Assembly (NCBI RefSeq): GCF_020165195.1
Contig: NZ_JAIUHR010000030.1
Span: forward strand, 20,500 to 84,499
Source of the DNA: Mesorhizobium sp. CA14
GTDB lineage: Bacteria > Pseudomonadota > Alphaproteobacteria > Rhizobiales > Rhizobiaceae
Direction of reading: 5' to 3'
DNA length: 64,000 bases
Shown one piece after another: positions 1 to 8,608 of the stretch. The notes under the pieces were generated by a model. That model saw only the letters and a list, made by a program, of their open reading frames with translations, did no database searches and was not told the DNA's origin. The position numbers and the translations under genes were made by a program. The number at the start of each line of letters is the position of its first letter. The stretch's first letter is position 1.

Positions 1-94
1 CATCCGAGCCGATCTGGAGGGCCGCCGACAGCGTCTTGGCGGTCTGGTCGGAAAGGCTTGCATTGTCATGTTCGGCGATGAGGAGAATTGCCAT
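1..94 (-). CDS. etfA: electron transfer flavoprotein alpha subunit, N-terminal fragment cut by window edge
   Basis: Only the first 31 codons are inside the window. They begin MAILLIAEHDNASLSDQT and show the hydrophobic first strand that opens EtfA proteins. EtfA holds the FAD of the heterodimeric flavoprotein that passes electrons from acyl-CoA and other dehydrogenases to ETF-quinone oxidoreductase. It starts 24 bases after the stop of etfB on the same strand, the usual etfBA order. The call rests on this short stretch plus the neighbour. Confidence 0.85.
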   Translation of the reverse strand, partial: MAILLIAEHDNASLSDQTAKTLSAALQIGSD

Positions 95-118
95 TTTCTT
101 TGTCCTTTCCCGATCGCT

Positions 119-868
119 TTAAAGCACGCCGGCTTCGTTCTTCAGCTTCTCGACCAGCTCGGCCACCGACTTCACCTTGACGCCCGCCTTGCGGCCGCCC
201 GGTTCCTCGGTCTTGATTACCTTGAGGCGCGGCTTGACGTCGGCGCCGTAGTCGGCCGGGCTCTTCTCGTCGAGCGGCTTCTTCTTGGCCTTCATGATAT
301 TGGGCAGCGAGGCATAGCGCGGCTGGTTGAGGCGAAGGTCCGCGGTGACGATCGCCGGCATCTTCAGATCCACGGTCTGCAGGCCGCCGTCGACCTCGCG
401 CGTCACCTTGGCCTTGTCGCCGGCGAGCTCAATTTTTGAGGCGAAGGTCCCTTGAGCCCAGCCAAGCAACGCCGCCAGCATCTGGCCGGTCTGGTTCGAA
501 TCGTCGTCGATCGCCTGCTTACCGAGGATGACGAGGCCGGGCTTCTCGGCCTCGACGACGCCCTTCAGCACCTTGGCGACGCCGAGCGGTTCGGTCTGCT
601 CGTCGGTCTTGACCAGGATTGCGCGGTCGGCGCCCATGGCGAGCGCGGTGCGCAGCGTCTCCTGCGCCTGCTGCGGGCCGACCGAGACGACGATGATTTC
701 TTCCGCCTTGCCGGCTTCCTTGATGCGGATCGCTTCCTCGACCGCGATCTCGTCGAACGGGTTCATCGCCATCTTGACGTTGGCAAGCTCGACGCCCAAT
801 CCGTCGGCCTTCACCCGGACCTTGACGTTGGCATCCACAACCCGCTTCACGGGCACAAGGATCTTCAT
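119..868 (-). CDS. etfB: electron transfer flavoprotein beta subunit
   Basis: This 249-residue protein has the normal EtfB length. It opens MKILVPVKRVVDANVKVRV, has the AMP-binding loop GKQAIDDDSNQTGQ at about residues 118-131, and carries the family signature region around VTADLRLNQPRYASLPNI (about 174-191) before a lysine-rich stretch. EtfB binds AMP and forms the scaffold against which the FAD domain of EtfA moves. The ATG is preceded by a purine-rich AGGAGAGG and a closer ACAGGAAA. It lies upstream of etfA in one transcription unit. Confidence 0.95.
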   Translation of the reverse strand: MKILVPVKRVVDANVKVRVKADGLGVELANVKMAMNPFDEIAVEEAIRIKEAGKAEEIIVVSVGPQQAQETLRTALAMGADRAILVKTDEQTEPLGVAKVLKGVVEAEKPGLVILGKQAIDDDSNQTGQMLAALLGWAQGTFASKIELAGDKAKVTREVDGGLQTVDLKMPAIVTADLRLNQPRYASLPNIMKAKKKPLDEKSPADYGADVKPRLKVIKTEEPGGRKAGVKVKSVAELVEKLKNEAGVL

Positions 869-1030
869 TTTCCTGTCACCTCTCCTGAGATAGTCGGAGC
901 GCTATAGCAGCGTGCGCCCTGTCAGAGTTGTCGAAAGCCGACATTACGGGCGGAATATCCGCCCAGCGGTGCCGTTTCCGTAGTGGCGGCAAACCGACGC
1001 GTCAATATCCCACGGCGCACCCAAATCGGT

Positions 1031-1834
1031 TCAATCGCGGGGCGTCGCTGCTCCACGGCCCCACTGCGAGGCCGGCCGCGCGGGATCGCCAGCGGCCGGC
1101 TCGACGGGGACAGGCGGCTGCTGGATGTTGGGCGTCGGATCCGGCTCGCCGTCGGCGCCGGCCAGCAGCGGCACGCCCCGGCTGCGCAGCACCAGCACCA
1201 GGATCGATCCGGCGATGATGCCGCCGATATGGCAGGCCCAGGAGATCTGGTCCTCGCCGGCCGCGGCGAACATCACGATCTGGAACAGAATCCACAGGAT
1301 CAGCGGAATGAAAGCCGGGATGCGCAACGGAATGCGGGCAAAGGCCAGCACCCAGACCTTCACCCGGGGATAGAGGATCAGATAGGCGGCGACGACGCCG
1401 GCGATTGCGCCCGAGGCGCCGATCAGCGGCACCTGCGAATCCCAGGCCACCAGCCCCTGGAAGAAGGCGCCGGCGACGGCGCAGGCCAAGTAGAAAATCA
1501 GATAACGTATGTGGCCGAGCGCATCCTCGACATTGTCGCCGAACACCCAGAGGAACAGCATGTTGCCGCCGAGATGGAAGATGTCGGCATGCAGGAACGA
1601 GTAGGTGAGGTAGCTGAGGCTCTCGGGGATGACGACGAATTCGGGCGACAGCTCGACCTTGTCGTGAACCACCGACGGGATGAAGCCAAGGCCGAGAACC
1701 GCGGCATTGGTGAAGTTCTCACCGCCAAGCGTGGTCGCCAGATAGACCAGCACATTCGCCACGATCAGGCCGATGGTGACATATTGCAGCCGGATATGGC
1801 GCAGCCTGTTGGTGTCGTAGAGCGGGATGAACAT
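1031..1834 (-). CDS. rhomboid family intramembrane serine protease
   Basis: The 267-residue polytopic membrane protein has the rhomboid catalytic features: HLGGN (H87, N91) in the second core helix, GASGAIAG with nucleophile S141, and the dyad histidine H202 in CHIGG. Rhomboids cut single-pass membrane proteins within the bilayer; the substrate cannot be read from the sequence. The proline-rich tail after the last helix is low in complexity. It sits between the ATR gene (21 bases upstream) and etfB on the same strand, so it may be cotranscribed with a metabolic operon it has no obvious link to. Confidence 0.92.
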   Translation of the reverse strand: MFIPLYDTNRLRHIRLQYVTIGLIVANVLVYLATTLGGENFTNAAVLGLGFIPSVVHDKVELSPEFVVIPESLSYLTYSFLHADIFHLGGNMLFLWVFGDNVEDALGHIRYLIFYLACAVAGAFFQGLVAWDSQVPLIGASGAIAGVVAAYLILYPRVKVWVLAFARIPLRIPAFIPLILWILFQIVMFAAAGEDQISWACHIGGIIAGSILVLVLRSRGVPLLAGADGEPDPTPNIQQPPVPVEPAAGDPARPASQWGRGAATPRD

Positions 1835-1855
1835 CGGACCCTCCCGCCTGCGGAT

Positions 1856-2437
1856 TCAGCGGTTCTTGCCGGGAACCCATAGCACGTCGGCCTTTCCATT
1901 GTCATTGACCGCACGGGCGGCGACGAACAGGAAATCCGAGACGCGGTTGATATATTTGAGCGCCTCGCGGTTGACATGCTCGGCCGGATCCTGCGCCAGC
2001 GCCACCATCAGGCGCTCGGCGCGGCGCGCCACGGTGCGGGCAAGATGGAGCGCGGCTGCGGCCGGCGTGCCGCCGTTCAGCACGAAGGATTTCAGCGGCT
2101 GCAGCTCCTTGTTGAGCGCGTCGATTTCGTGTTCGACGCGGTCGGTCTGGGCGGCGACGATGCGCAGCGGCTCGTATTCCAGGGGCTTGCCGTTGTCCGG
2201 CACGGCAAGGTCGGCGCCCAGATCGAACAGGTCGTTCTGGATGCGCGACAGCATGGCGTCGATCGCGGGATGTCCGGCGGCGGTGTGGATGCGGGCCATG
2301 CCGATGCAGGCATTGGCCTCGTCGACGGTGCCGTAGGCGTCGACGCGCAGGTCGGATTTCAGCCGCCGCTCGCCGTTGCCGAGCCCCGTCGTGCCGTCGT
2401 CGCCGGTGCGGGTGTAGATCTTGTTGAGCTTGACCAC
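1856..2437 (-). CDS. PduO-type cob(I)alamin adenosyltransferase
   Basis: The 193-residue protein begins MVKLNKIYTRTGDDGTTGL, the ATP-binding N-terminal motif of PduO/MMAB-type adenosyltransferases. It also has the RVDAYGTVDEANA segment (about 31-43) and the helical RRAERL region (about 148-153). The enzyme transfers the adenosyl group of ATP to reduced cobalamin, making coenzyme B12 for mutases such as methylmalonyl-CoA mutase. It lies 20 bases after the small twin-helix membrane protein, a pairing common in Rhizobiales, and near etfBA. The family is unrelated to CobA/CobO-type enzymes. Confidence 0.93.
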   Translation of the reverse strand: MVKLNKIYTRTGDDGTTGLGNGERRLKSDLRVDAYGTVDEANACIGMARIHTAAGHPAIDAMLSRIQNDLFDLGADLAVPDNGKPLEYEPLRIVAAQTDRVEHEIDALNKELQPLKSFVLNGGTPAAAALHLARTVARRAERLMVALAQDPAEHVNREALKYINRVSDFLFVAARAVNDNGKADVLWVPGKNR

Positions 2438-2457
2438 GCCGTCCTCTTTAAGATCCT

Positions 2458-2649
2458 CTATTTGCGCGTGAAATAGACCACCAGCAACAGCAGCGCCAAG
2501 GCCACGGCCTGCAGCATGATGCGCGCCTGCATCAGCTTGTTCGAGGTGATGCCCGAGCCGCCGCGCATCATGTTGATCAGGCCGCGGACCAGCACGATCA
2601 CCACGGCGGCCATCGCGATGATGGCGAGTATCTTGAAGACGATGAGCAT
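2458..2649 (-). CDS. small twin-transmembrane (HIG1-like) protein
   Basis: The 63-residue protein has two hydrophobic helices, about residues 3-24 and 44-60. They are separated by a short polar loop with MRGG and SNKLMQARIMLQ, which resembles the HIG1 hairpin fold. In mitochondria HIG1 proteins assist respiratory complexes; the bacterial role is unknown. It is the gene just upstream of the cobalamin adenosyltransferase and is probably cotranscribed with it. The short length matches family members annotated as twin transmembrane helix small proteins. Confidence 0.75.
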   Translation of the reverse strand: MLIVFKILAIIAMAAVVIVLVRGLINMMRGGSGITSNKLMQARIMLQAVALALLLLVVYFTRK

Positions 2650-2674
2650 CTGGCTGGCTCCGGTTCAGGTTCGG

Positions 2675-3541
2675 TCAGGCGCGCCTGGCGAGCACGCGAT
2701 AGAGCAGGGATGCCGGCAGGATGCGTTTCAGTGCCGCGCCGATCCTGGCCGGCAGCGTTACCACATAGTGCGGGCGCGGGCGCTGTGACAGAAGCGCGTG
2801 GCGCAGAGCCCTGTGCACGATCTCCGGCCCGGGCTTCAGCTTCGACACGCTGCCGCCGGCCTGAAGCCGCGCAAGCTGCGCCTGATAGTCGGCGCGGTGG
2901 ACGGAATTTTCGATGTCGATGTTTTTCAGGAACCAGGTAAGGCCGTTGCTGGCGATCTTCGACGTCACCGGTCCCGGTTCGATCAGGGATAGGTGGATGC
3001 CGCTGCCTTCGAGTTCCTGGCGCATGCAGAGCATCAGGCCTTCGATGGCGTGCTTGGAGGCCGAATAGGCGCCTCTGAAGCGGACCGGCGCCAGTCCGAG
3101 GATCGAGGAGCAGTGGACGAGCCGGCCGTGCCCCTGGCGGCGCATGACCGGCACGATCCGCCGGGTGAGGTCGTGCCAGCCGAAGAAATTGGCCTCGAAC
3201 TGCTCGCGCAGTGCTGCGACCGACAGGTCCTCGACGGCGCCAGGCTGGGCGTAGGCGCCGTTGTTGAAGAGCGCGTCAAGCGTGCCGCCGGTGCGCTCCA
3301 GCACCGCATCGACCAATGCCGCGATGGATTCGGGCTCACGGTAGTCGAGGTAGAAAACCTCCAGGCCGTCGGCCTCGAGGGTTGCGATGTCGGCCGGCTT
3401 GCGCGCCGTGGCGAACACCCGCCAGCCTTCGGCTTTCAACGCCCGCGCGCAATAGGCGCCGATGCCGGAGGAGGCGCCGGTGACGATGACGGTGCGCAAC
3501 TCTTCGGCGGCGAGGCGCATTGTGGGACCTGGGGTTGCCAT
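2675..3541 (-). CDS. short-chain dehydrogenase/reductase (SDR) family oxidoreductase
   Basis: A classical SDR with the cofactor motif TGASSGIG near the N terminus, the structural NNGAYA segment replacing the usual NNAG, a catalytic serine in HCSSILG, and the YxxxK dyad in AYSASKHAIEG. The region after PGPV and a hydrophobic C-terminal part resemble membrane-associated SDRs that act on lipids or retinol-like substrates, but the substrate is not predictable. Start choice is uncertain: ATG at 3541 or 3520, and an upstream TTG at 3550 also exist. It is 25 bases upstream of the twin-helix protein on the same strand. Confidence 0.88.
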   Translation of the reverse strand: MATPGPTMRLAAEELRTVIVTGASSGIGAYCARALKAEGWRVFATARKPADIATLEADGLEVFYLDYREPESIAALVDAVLERTGGTLDALFNNGAYAQPGAVEDLSVAALREQFEANFFGWHDLTRRIVPVMRRQGHGRLVHCSSILGLAPVRFRGAYSASKHAIEGLMLCMRQELEGSGIHLSLIEPGPVTSKIASNGLTWFLKNIDIENSVHRADYQAQLARLQAGGSVSKLKPGPEIVHRALRHALLSQRPRPHYVVTLPARIGAALKRILPASLLYRVLARRA

Positions 3542-3599
3542 TTGCCGCAATCACTTCCCATATTCGCGGCGTTGACACAATCGAGCGGAGCGCGGGCCC

Positions 3600-4451
3600 T
3601 TGCTGCGGAATATCGTCGCCCTCAAGCGCGTGCTCTACGATGCAATAGGCCATTTCACCACCGATGACGGCTGGGCGATGGCCAGCCATCTGGCGATAAC
3701 CTCGCTGATGGCGCTGTTTCCGTTCCTGATCTTCGCCACCACGCTTGCCAGCTTCCTCGGCGCGCGCGCCTTCGCCGACACGGCCGTGCATCTGGTCTTC
3801 GACACATGGCCGGAGCAGATCGCCAAGCCGATCGCCCATGAGGTGCAGAACGTGCTCACGGTGCGCCGTACCGACCTTCTGACCTATGGCGTGCTGCTTG
3901 CGGCCTATTTCGCTTCCAACGGCATCGAAGCCCTGCGCACCTCGCTCAACCGTGCCTATCGGGTCACCGAAACGCGCGGCATCATCCACCGCCGGGTGCA
4001 AAGCATCATCTTCGTCTTGATCGCCACCGCCTGCTTTCTCGCCATCAGCGTGCTTCTGGTGTTCGCGCCGCTGCTCGCACGGCTGGCGGAGGCGCATCTG
4101 GAGTGGATCAAGCCCTATATGGGCACGATCACCATCTGGCGTTACGTGATCGCCTCGACGGTCATCGTCATCGGGCTGTTCTCGGTGCATATCTGGCTCC
4201 CGGCCGGCAAGCGGCGCTTCGTCTCGATCATACCCGGCATCGTCTTCACGCTGGTCGCCTGGCTGGTCGGGTCGACGATCTTCGCCACCTATCTCGACCA
4301 TTTCTCGTCCTATGTGACGACCTATGCCGGGCTCGCCTCGATCATGATCGCGGTCGTCTTCCTCTACATCATCTCGGCGATCTTCATCCTAGGCGGCGAA
4401 CTCAACGCCGCGATCAGCCGCTATCTCGAAGCCCGAGCGCGGGTCGGCTGA
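3600..4451 (+). CDS. YihY/BrkB-family inner membrane protein
   Basis: The 283-residue protein has about six hydrophobic segments and the family's typical opening DDGWAMASHLAITSLMALFP (residues 22-41). A later part, ATYLDHFSSYVTTYAGLASI, is also characteristic. The family was once called ribonuclease BN by mistake; its members are membrane proteins of unsettled function. The start used is TTG at 3600, with GGAG about 11 bases upstream; it is divergent from the SDR gene with a 58-base gap. It ends just before an inverted octamer repeat that probably terminates it. Confidence 0.88.
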   Translation: MLRNIVALKRVLYDAIGHFTTDDGWAMASHLAITSLMALFPFLIFATTLASFLGARAFADTAVHLVFDTWPEQIAKPIAHEVQNVLTVRRTDLLTYGVLLAAYFASNGIEALRTSLNRAYRVTETRGIIHRRVQSIIFVLIATACFLAISVLLVFAPLLARLAEAHLEWIKPYMGTITIWRYVIASTVIVIGLFSVHIWLPAGKRRFVSIIPGIVFTLVAWLVGSTIFATYLDHFSSYVTTYAGLASIMIAVVFLYIISAIFILGGELNAAISRYLEARARVG

Positions 4452-4462
4452 GTTGGCGCCGG

Positions 4463-4589
4463 GAACTGAGGAACTGGAGAACTGAAGAACTGAGGAATTG
4501 AAGAAAAAAGCAGGCAACAGCCGGCGCTGTGGCTCTTCTTTAGTTCTCCAGTTCCTCAGTTCCCCAGTTCTTCAATTCCCCAGTTCCCC
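4463..4589. repeat. inverted tandem-octamer element, likely bidirectional terminator
   Basis: The left arm (4463-4502) is five tandem octamers of the form GAACTGRR, and the right arm (4536-4589) is about six octamers of the same unit in opposite orientation. A roughly 35-base loop separates them, and an A-rich run follows the left arm. A transcript from either side could fold into a long hairpin. It lies between convergent genes (BrkB-like and EamA-like). The right arm overlaps the last codons of the EamA gene, which end GELGN because of the repeat. Confidence 0.8.
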
Positions 4590-5462
4590 TTTCCTCGCCT
4601 GCCGCGCCGTCGCCAGGGCCACGCCGAGCGTGGCGATCGCCATGCCGGCTATCTGCAGCAGGTTGAGCTGCTCGTTGAAAAGCACCCAGGCGATGACCGC
4701 GGTTACGGCCGGCACCAGGTAGAACAGCGAGGCGACCTTCGACATCTCGCCGTCCCTGATCATCACCATCAACAGGAATATGGCGCCGACCGACAGCACC
4801 AGGACCAGCCAGGCCATGGCGAAGATCAGCTCGCCATTGACGGTGACGGCGCGCGTCTCGAAGGCGAGCGAGCCCAGGATCATCACGACGGAGCCGCCGA
4901 CATATTGCCACATCGTCGCCGACACCAGATCGCCGCCGGAGGCATAGCGCTTCTGCCAGATGGTGCCGGCGCTCATGCCGAGCACCGAGACGAGCGAGGC
5001 GGTCAGCGTCGCCGGCGTGACGCCGCCGCCCAGCATGCCGAGCTTCGGCCAGAGCACTATGACGACGCCGAGCAGGCCGACGGCAAGGCCTGCCCAATGG
5101 CGCGGCAGGATCGCTTCGCCCAGGAATTTTCCGGCAAGCACGGCGGTGATCAGCGGCTGCAGGCCGACGATCAGAGCCGAAAACCCGGCCGGCATGCCCC
5201 TGTGGATCGCCCAGAAGACGGCGCCGAGATAGACGCCGTGCATGAGGACGCCGGCCACCGTGGCGTGCAGCGCCTCATCGCGCGTTGCCTTGCGCGAGCC
5301 GAGCAGAATGGTGAGGCTGGCAAACAGGATCGCCGCGATCACGAAGCGGATGGCAAGGAAGGTGAAGGGTTCCGCCCAAGGCATGGCATAGCGCGCGCCG
5401 ATGAAGCCAGTCGCCCACAGAACGACGAAGGAGGCGGGAATGAACCGCTTGATGCTCTGCAT
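4572..5462 (-). CDS. EamA/DMT-family transporter
   Basis: Ten hydrophobic segments in two related halves of about 145 residues mark a drug/metabolite transporter of the RhaT/EamA type. The start MQSIKRFIP at 5462 is preferred over an upstream in-frame ATG at 5531, because the extra 23 residues are polar and not transporter-like. The substrate is unknown; relatives export amino acids or other metabolites. The last five codons come from the repeat arm that also serves as terminator, so the C terminus may vary among strains. Confidence 0.88.
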   Translation of the reverse strand: MQSIKRFIPASFVVLWATGFIGARYAMPWAEPFTFLAIRFVIAAILFASLTILLGSRKATRDEALHATVAGVLMHGVYLGAVFWAIHRGMPAGFSALIVGLQPLITAVLAGKFLGEAILPRHWAGLAVGLLGVVIVLWPKLGMLGGGVTPATLTASLVSVLGMSAGTIWQKRYASGGDLVSATMWQYVGGSVVMILGSLAFETRAVTVNGELIFAMAWLVLVLSVGAIFLLMVMIRDGEMSKVASLFYLVPAVTAVIAWVLFNEQLNLLQIAGMAIATLGVALATARQARKGELGN

Positions 5463-5616
5463 GGGGGGAGGCTGCCGGGGTGAACGGTTGATGACGGCAA
5501 TTGCTCTAATGCTGTTCAATCGCGCAAGCAAAACGAAACGGTTGATCCATAAGCTAAATTGAATTCATCAAACCGTGCCAAGAGGGGCATGGCGCGTCGC
5601 CGCGCCATGGTGAGGC

Positions 5617-5904
5617 ATGTTTTTGCATCTGGACACGACCTGGCTCTTGTTCGCCTTCGCGATCATCGCCGCCTTCGGCTTCTTCTTCGGCACTGCGCTC
5701 GACGCGATCATGAAGGAGAGCGGCTTCGGCCCGACCGGCAACACACTGCTGTTCATCTTCGGCTTTTTCGTCGCGATGGTGATAGCCAACAAGCACGGCA
5801 TCAGCCTGAGCGATCTCAAGCTGGCGGTTGCCTGCGGGCTGGGCGGCGCCTTTGCCTTCATCAGCGTGCTGGCGCTGATCAAGGCCGGGATGGCGCGCCT
5901 CTAG
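5617..5904 (+). CDS. small hypothetical membrane protein
   Basis: The 95-residue protein has three hydrophobic segments (about 9-29, 42-60 and 69-91) and nothing else that I recognise. The third segment is glycine- and alanine-rich. It is a lone plus-strand gene between two minus-strand genes, and its stop is four bases from the stop of the GluQ-RS gene. The composition and clean start argue for a real gene, but I assign no function. Confidence 0.65.
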   Translation: MFLHLDTTWLLFAFAIIAAFGFFFGTALDAIMKESGFGPTGNTLLFIFGFFVAMVIANKHGISLSDLKLAVACGLGGAFAFISVLALIKAGMARL

Positions 5905-5908
5905 CCAG

Positions 5909-6778
5909 CTAAAAGCCGATCAATCTTCTGACGTCCTGCGGCGTCATGCCCGCCGCCCGGAGGGAGGCAAGGCCGGTGTCCTTAAAGCTCTTGGACAGTT
6001 TCCTGCCGTCCGGACCGAGGATCAGGCGGTGGTGGAAATAGCGTGGCTGCGGCAGCCCGAGAAGTTGCTGCAGCAGACGCTGCACGCTTGTCGCCGAATA
6101 AAGATCCTGGCCGCGCACGACGTGGCTGACACCCTGCAGAGCGTCGTCGACGACGACGGCGAGATGGTAGCTGGTCGGGATGTCGCGGCGGGCGACGATG
6201 ACGTCGCCCCAGGCCCGCGGTTGCGCTTCGATCGCTCGCGTCGCCGACATCGTCTCATTGGTGAACTCCACCCATGACAGGCCGGCCGTGACGCGCGCCA
6301 TCGCCGCCTCGACATCGAGCCGCCAGGCGAAGGGCATGTTGTCCGCGATGCGCCGCTTGCGCTCGCTGGCCGACAGGGCCCTGTCGAGCGGCGGGTAGAG
6401 CGGCACGCCGTCCGGATCGCGCGGCCAGTCGCGGCCGCCGGTCTCGGCGATGAAGGCGCGGATCTCGCCCCGGCTCATGAAGGCGGGATAGACGAGTCCC
6501 TCGGCGATCAGCCGCTCGAGCACGTCCCTGTATTCGGCGAAATGCTCGGACTGGCGACGCACCGGTTCTTCCCAGCGCAACCCCAGCCATTCGAGATCGC
6601 GAAAAATGCCGGCCTCGAATTCGGGCGTGCAGCGCAGGACATCGATATCCTCGATGCGCAGCAGCAGGCGCCCGCCAACCTGCGCCGCCATGCGCTGGTT
6701 GAGCAGAGCCGAGTAGGCATGGCCAAGATGCAATTCGCCATTGGGGCTCGGCGCGAAGCGGAATGTCAGGAGTGTCAT
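5909..6778 (-). CDS. gluQ: glutamyl-Q tRNA(Asp) synthetase
   Basis: The 289-residue protein is a shortened GluRS-like catalytic core with FAPSPNGELHLGHAYSAL (the HIGH motif region, residues 7-24) and KLSKS near the C terminus. It has no anticodon-binding domain. GluQ-RS attaches glutamate to the queuosine base at position 34 of tRNA-Asp. The zinc-binding cysteines of the E. coli enzyme are not visible in the corresponding insert (around YPAFMSRGEIRAF), as in a zinc-free subgroup. It starts 91 bases from the divergent glycosylase gene. Confidence 0.93.
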   Translation of the reverse strand: MTLLTFRFAPSPNGELHLGHAYSALLNQRMAAQVGGRLLLRIEDIDVLRCTPEFEAGIFRDLEWLGLRWEEPVRRQSEHFAEYRDVLERLIAEGLVYPAFMSRGEIRAFIAETGGRDWPRDPDGVPLYPPLDRALSASERKRRIADNMPFAWRLDVEAAMARVTAGLSWVEFTNETMSATRAIEAQPRAWGDVIVARRDIPTSYHLAVVVDDALQGVSHVVRGQDLYSATSVQRLLQQLLGLPQPRYFHHRLILGPDGRKLSKSFKDTGLASLRAAGMTPQDVRRLIGF

Positions 6779-6869
6779 CTCTCGGGCGGTATTCGGGTTG
6801 AAAGGCGCTTCCGCCGGTTGCTAGTTAGCCATCAATTGCCACTTCGCGGGCGCCCTGGGAACAAGCAAC

Positions 6870-7529
6870 GTGCAACGCATCGCCTCGCTCGACGACATTG
6901 CGGCAGGGCTCGACGCGCTCTGCCGGATCGATCCGCGGCTGGCGACCGTGCGCGGCAAGGCTGGCGAGGTGCCGCTCCGGCTGTCGGAACCTGGCTTTCA
7001 AAGCCTCGCTTCCATTATCGTTTCGCAGCAAGTTTCCCGCGCGAGCGCCGACGCCATCTTCGGGCGGCTGGTGAAGCTCGTCGACCCGCTGACGCCGCAA
7101 GCAATCCTTGCCGCCGGCGAGAACGTGTTTCGCGAGGCCGGGCTGTCGCGGCCGAAACAGCGCGGGCTGCTCGCCGTCGCCGAAGCGGTGGCCGGCGGGC
7201 TCGATCTCGATCACCTGTGCACGCTTGACGCCGGCGACGCGATCGCGGCGATGACGGCCGTGCCCGGCATCGGCCCATGGACGGCCGAATGCTACCTTTT
7301 GTTTGCCGCCGGCCACCCGGATGTGTTTCCTGCGCGCGATGTCGCGCTGCAGACGGCGGTCGGTCATGCGCTGGGCATCGAGCCGCGTCCGCCGGAGAAA
7401 ATGCTTATCCGGCTGGCCGAATCATGGAGCCCGTGGCGGGGTGTCGCGTCGCGGCTTTTCTGGGCCTATTATCGGGAACTGAAGGGCAGGGACGCGGCGC
7501 CCTCCGCCGAAATGACCAAAAAAGCCTGA
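6870..7529 (+). CDS. DNA-3-methyladenine glycosylase (AlkA/HhH-GPD family)
   Basis: The 219-residue protein has the HhH-GPD core: the helix-hairpin-helix VPGIGPWTAE at about residues 131-140, followed by the catalytic aspartate in FPARDVALQ. The segment LASIIVSQQVSRASADAI is typical of AlkA-type enzymes. These remove alkylated purines from DNA by base flipping, leaving an abasic site. The start is GTG at 6870. It is shorter than E. coli AlkA because it lacks the N-terminal beta domain. Confidence 0.92.
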   Translation: MQRIASLDDIAAGLDALCRIDPRLATVRGKAGEVPLRLSEPGFQSLASIIVSQQVSRASADAIFGRLVKLVDPLTPQAILAAGENVFREAGLSRPKQRGLLAVAEAVAGGLDLDHLCTLDAGDAIAAMTAVPGIGPWTAECYLLFAAGHPDVFPARDVALQTAVGHALGIEPRPPEKMLIRLAESWSPWRGVASRLFWAYYRELKGRDAAPSAEMTKKA

Positions 7530-7640
7530 AAATCATTCGGTTTTGGCGATTTCGACGCACGACAATCCGCTTCACATCCCTGTCATGTCGGGCTTACAGT
7601 ATCCGCGCCGTTCGGTTCTAGAAGCAAGGAGGCGAAGGAC

Positions 7641-8198
7641 GTGACGGTTGCCGTATCTCCGGATGGGCTTCCCGCGCTGGTGCTGAACGCGGACTACCGT
7701 CCGCTCAGCTACTACCCCCTGTCGCTCTGGTCGTGGCAGGACGCCATCAAGGCCGTCTTCCTCGACCGGGTGAACATCGTCGCCGAATACGAGCACGCCG
7801 TCTCTTCGCCGACCTTCTCGATGAAGCTGCCGAGCGTGGTCAGCCTCAAAGCCTATGTGAAGCCGTCCAGGCATCCCGCCTTCACCCGCTTCAACGTCTT
7901 CCTGCGCGACCGCTTCCAGTGCCAGTATTGCGGAACGCCCGAGGATCTGACGTTCGACCATGTCATCCCGCGCCATCGCGGCGGAGCGACGACCTGGGAG
8001 AATGTCGTCGCCGCCTGCTCGCCCTGCAACCTCCGCAAGGGCGGCATGATGCCGGCCCAGGCCAAGATGTGGCCGCTGCAAAAACCCTATCAGCCGACGG
8101 TGCACGACCTGCACAACAACGGCCGCCTGTTCCCGCCCAACCATCTGCATGAAAGCTGGATGGATTATCTCTACTGGGATGTCGAACTCGAACCTTGA
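7641..8198 (+). CDS. HNH endonuclease
   Basis: The 185-residue protein has a C-terminal HNH domain with zinc cysteines C94, C97, C126 and C129, catalytic FDHVIPR (H107) and asparagine N130 in SPCN. The N-terminal 80 residues, with VLNADYRPLSYYPLSLWSW, are shared by a chromosomal subgroup found in most alphaproteobacteria. Its role there is unknown and it is not obviously mobile. The start is GTG at 7641, with AGGAGG about 12 bases upstream. Confidence 0.9.
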   Translation: MTVAVSPDGLPALVLNADYRPLSYYPLSLWSWQDAIKAVFLDRVNIVAEYEHAVSSPTFSMKLPSVVSLKAYVKPSRHPAFTRFNVFLRDRFQCQYCGTPEDLTFDHVIPRHRGGATTWENVVAACSPCNLRKGGMMPAQAKMWPLQKPYQPTVHDLHNNGRLFPPNHLHESWMDYLYWDVELEP

Positions 8199-8355
8199 GA
8201 TCGTTCGAGAATTCGGGAGGCTGGCCGTCTGGAGCGATTGTCTGCGCTTGCGATGCTCACGGACCTACCAGACCGTGTGATTATCAGACACACCCCCATA
8301 CCGGACCAGCTCGCTCATCCTTACTTTTCGATGGCTTCGCGTTTAAGGACGGGCT

Positions 8356-8516
8356 TCCCCCACTCCGTCGCTGCTTCGCAGCGCCACCTCTCCCCCCTCC
8401 GGAGGGAGAGGAAGGGAGCTTGTTTGAAGGAGCGCTGGCTACGATGGGCTCGCGCCGTTCCTCTACCCCGTCGATCGGGGGAGAGGTGGCTCGGCGAAGC
8501 CGAGACGGAGTGGGGG
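8356..8516. repeat. MITE-like palindromic element in the convergent intergenic space
   Basis: This is a 160-base element with outer arms CCCCCACTCCGTC (from 8357) and its complement ending at 8515. Inside these are inverted copies of GCCACCTCTCCCC, each arm also carrying its own small hairpin (GCTGCTTCGCAGC and TCGGCGAAGCCGA). It fills most of the 410-base gap between the HNH gene and dsbB, which converge, so it may act in transcription termination. The rest of the gap shows no gene. Confidence 0.75.
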
Positions 8517-8608
8517 TCGACCTGGCTCGGACGTCGACGGCCGCGCCATCCGCGTCAGCCTGCCGAATTTTTGCTCGAACTCTGCGTCGCGTTTCTCGAT
8601 CAATTGGC

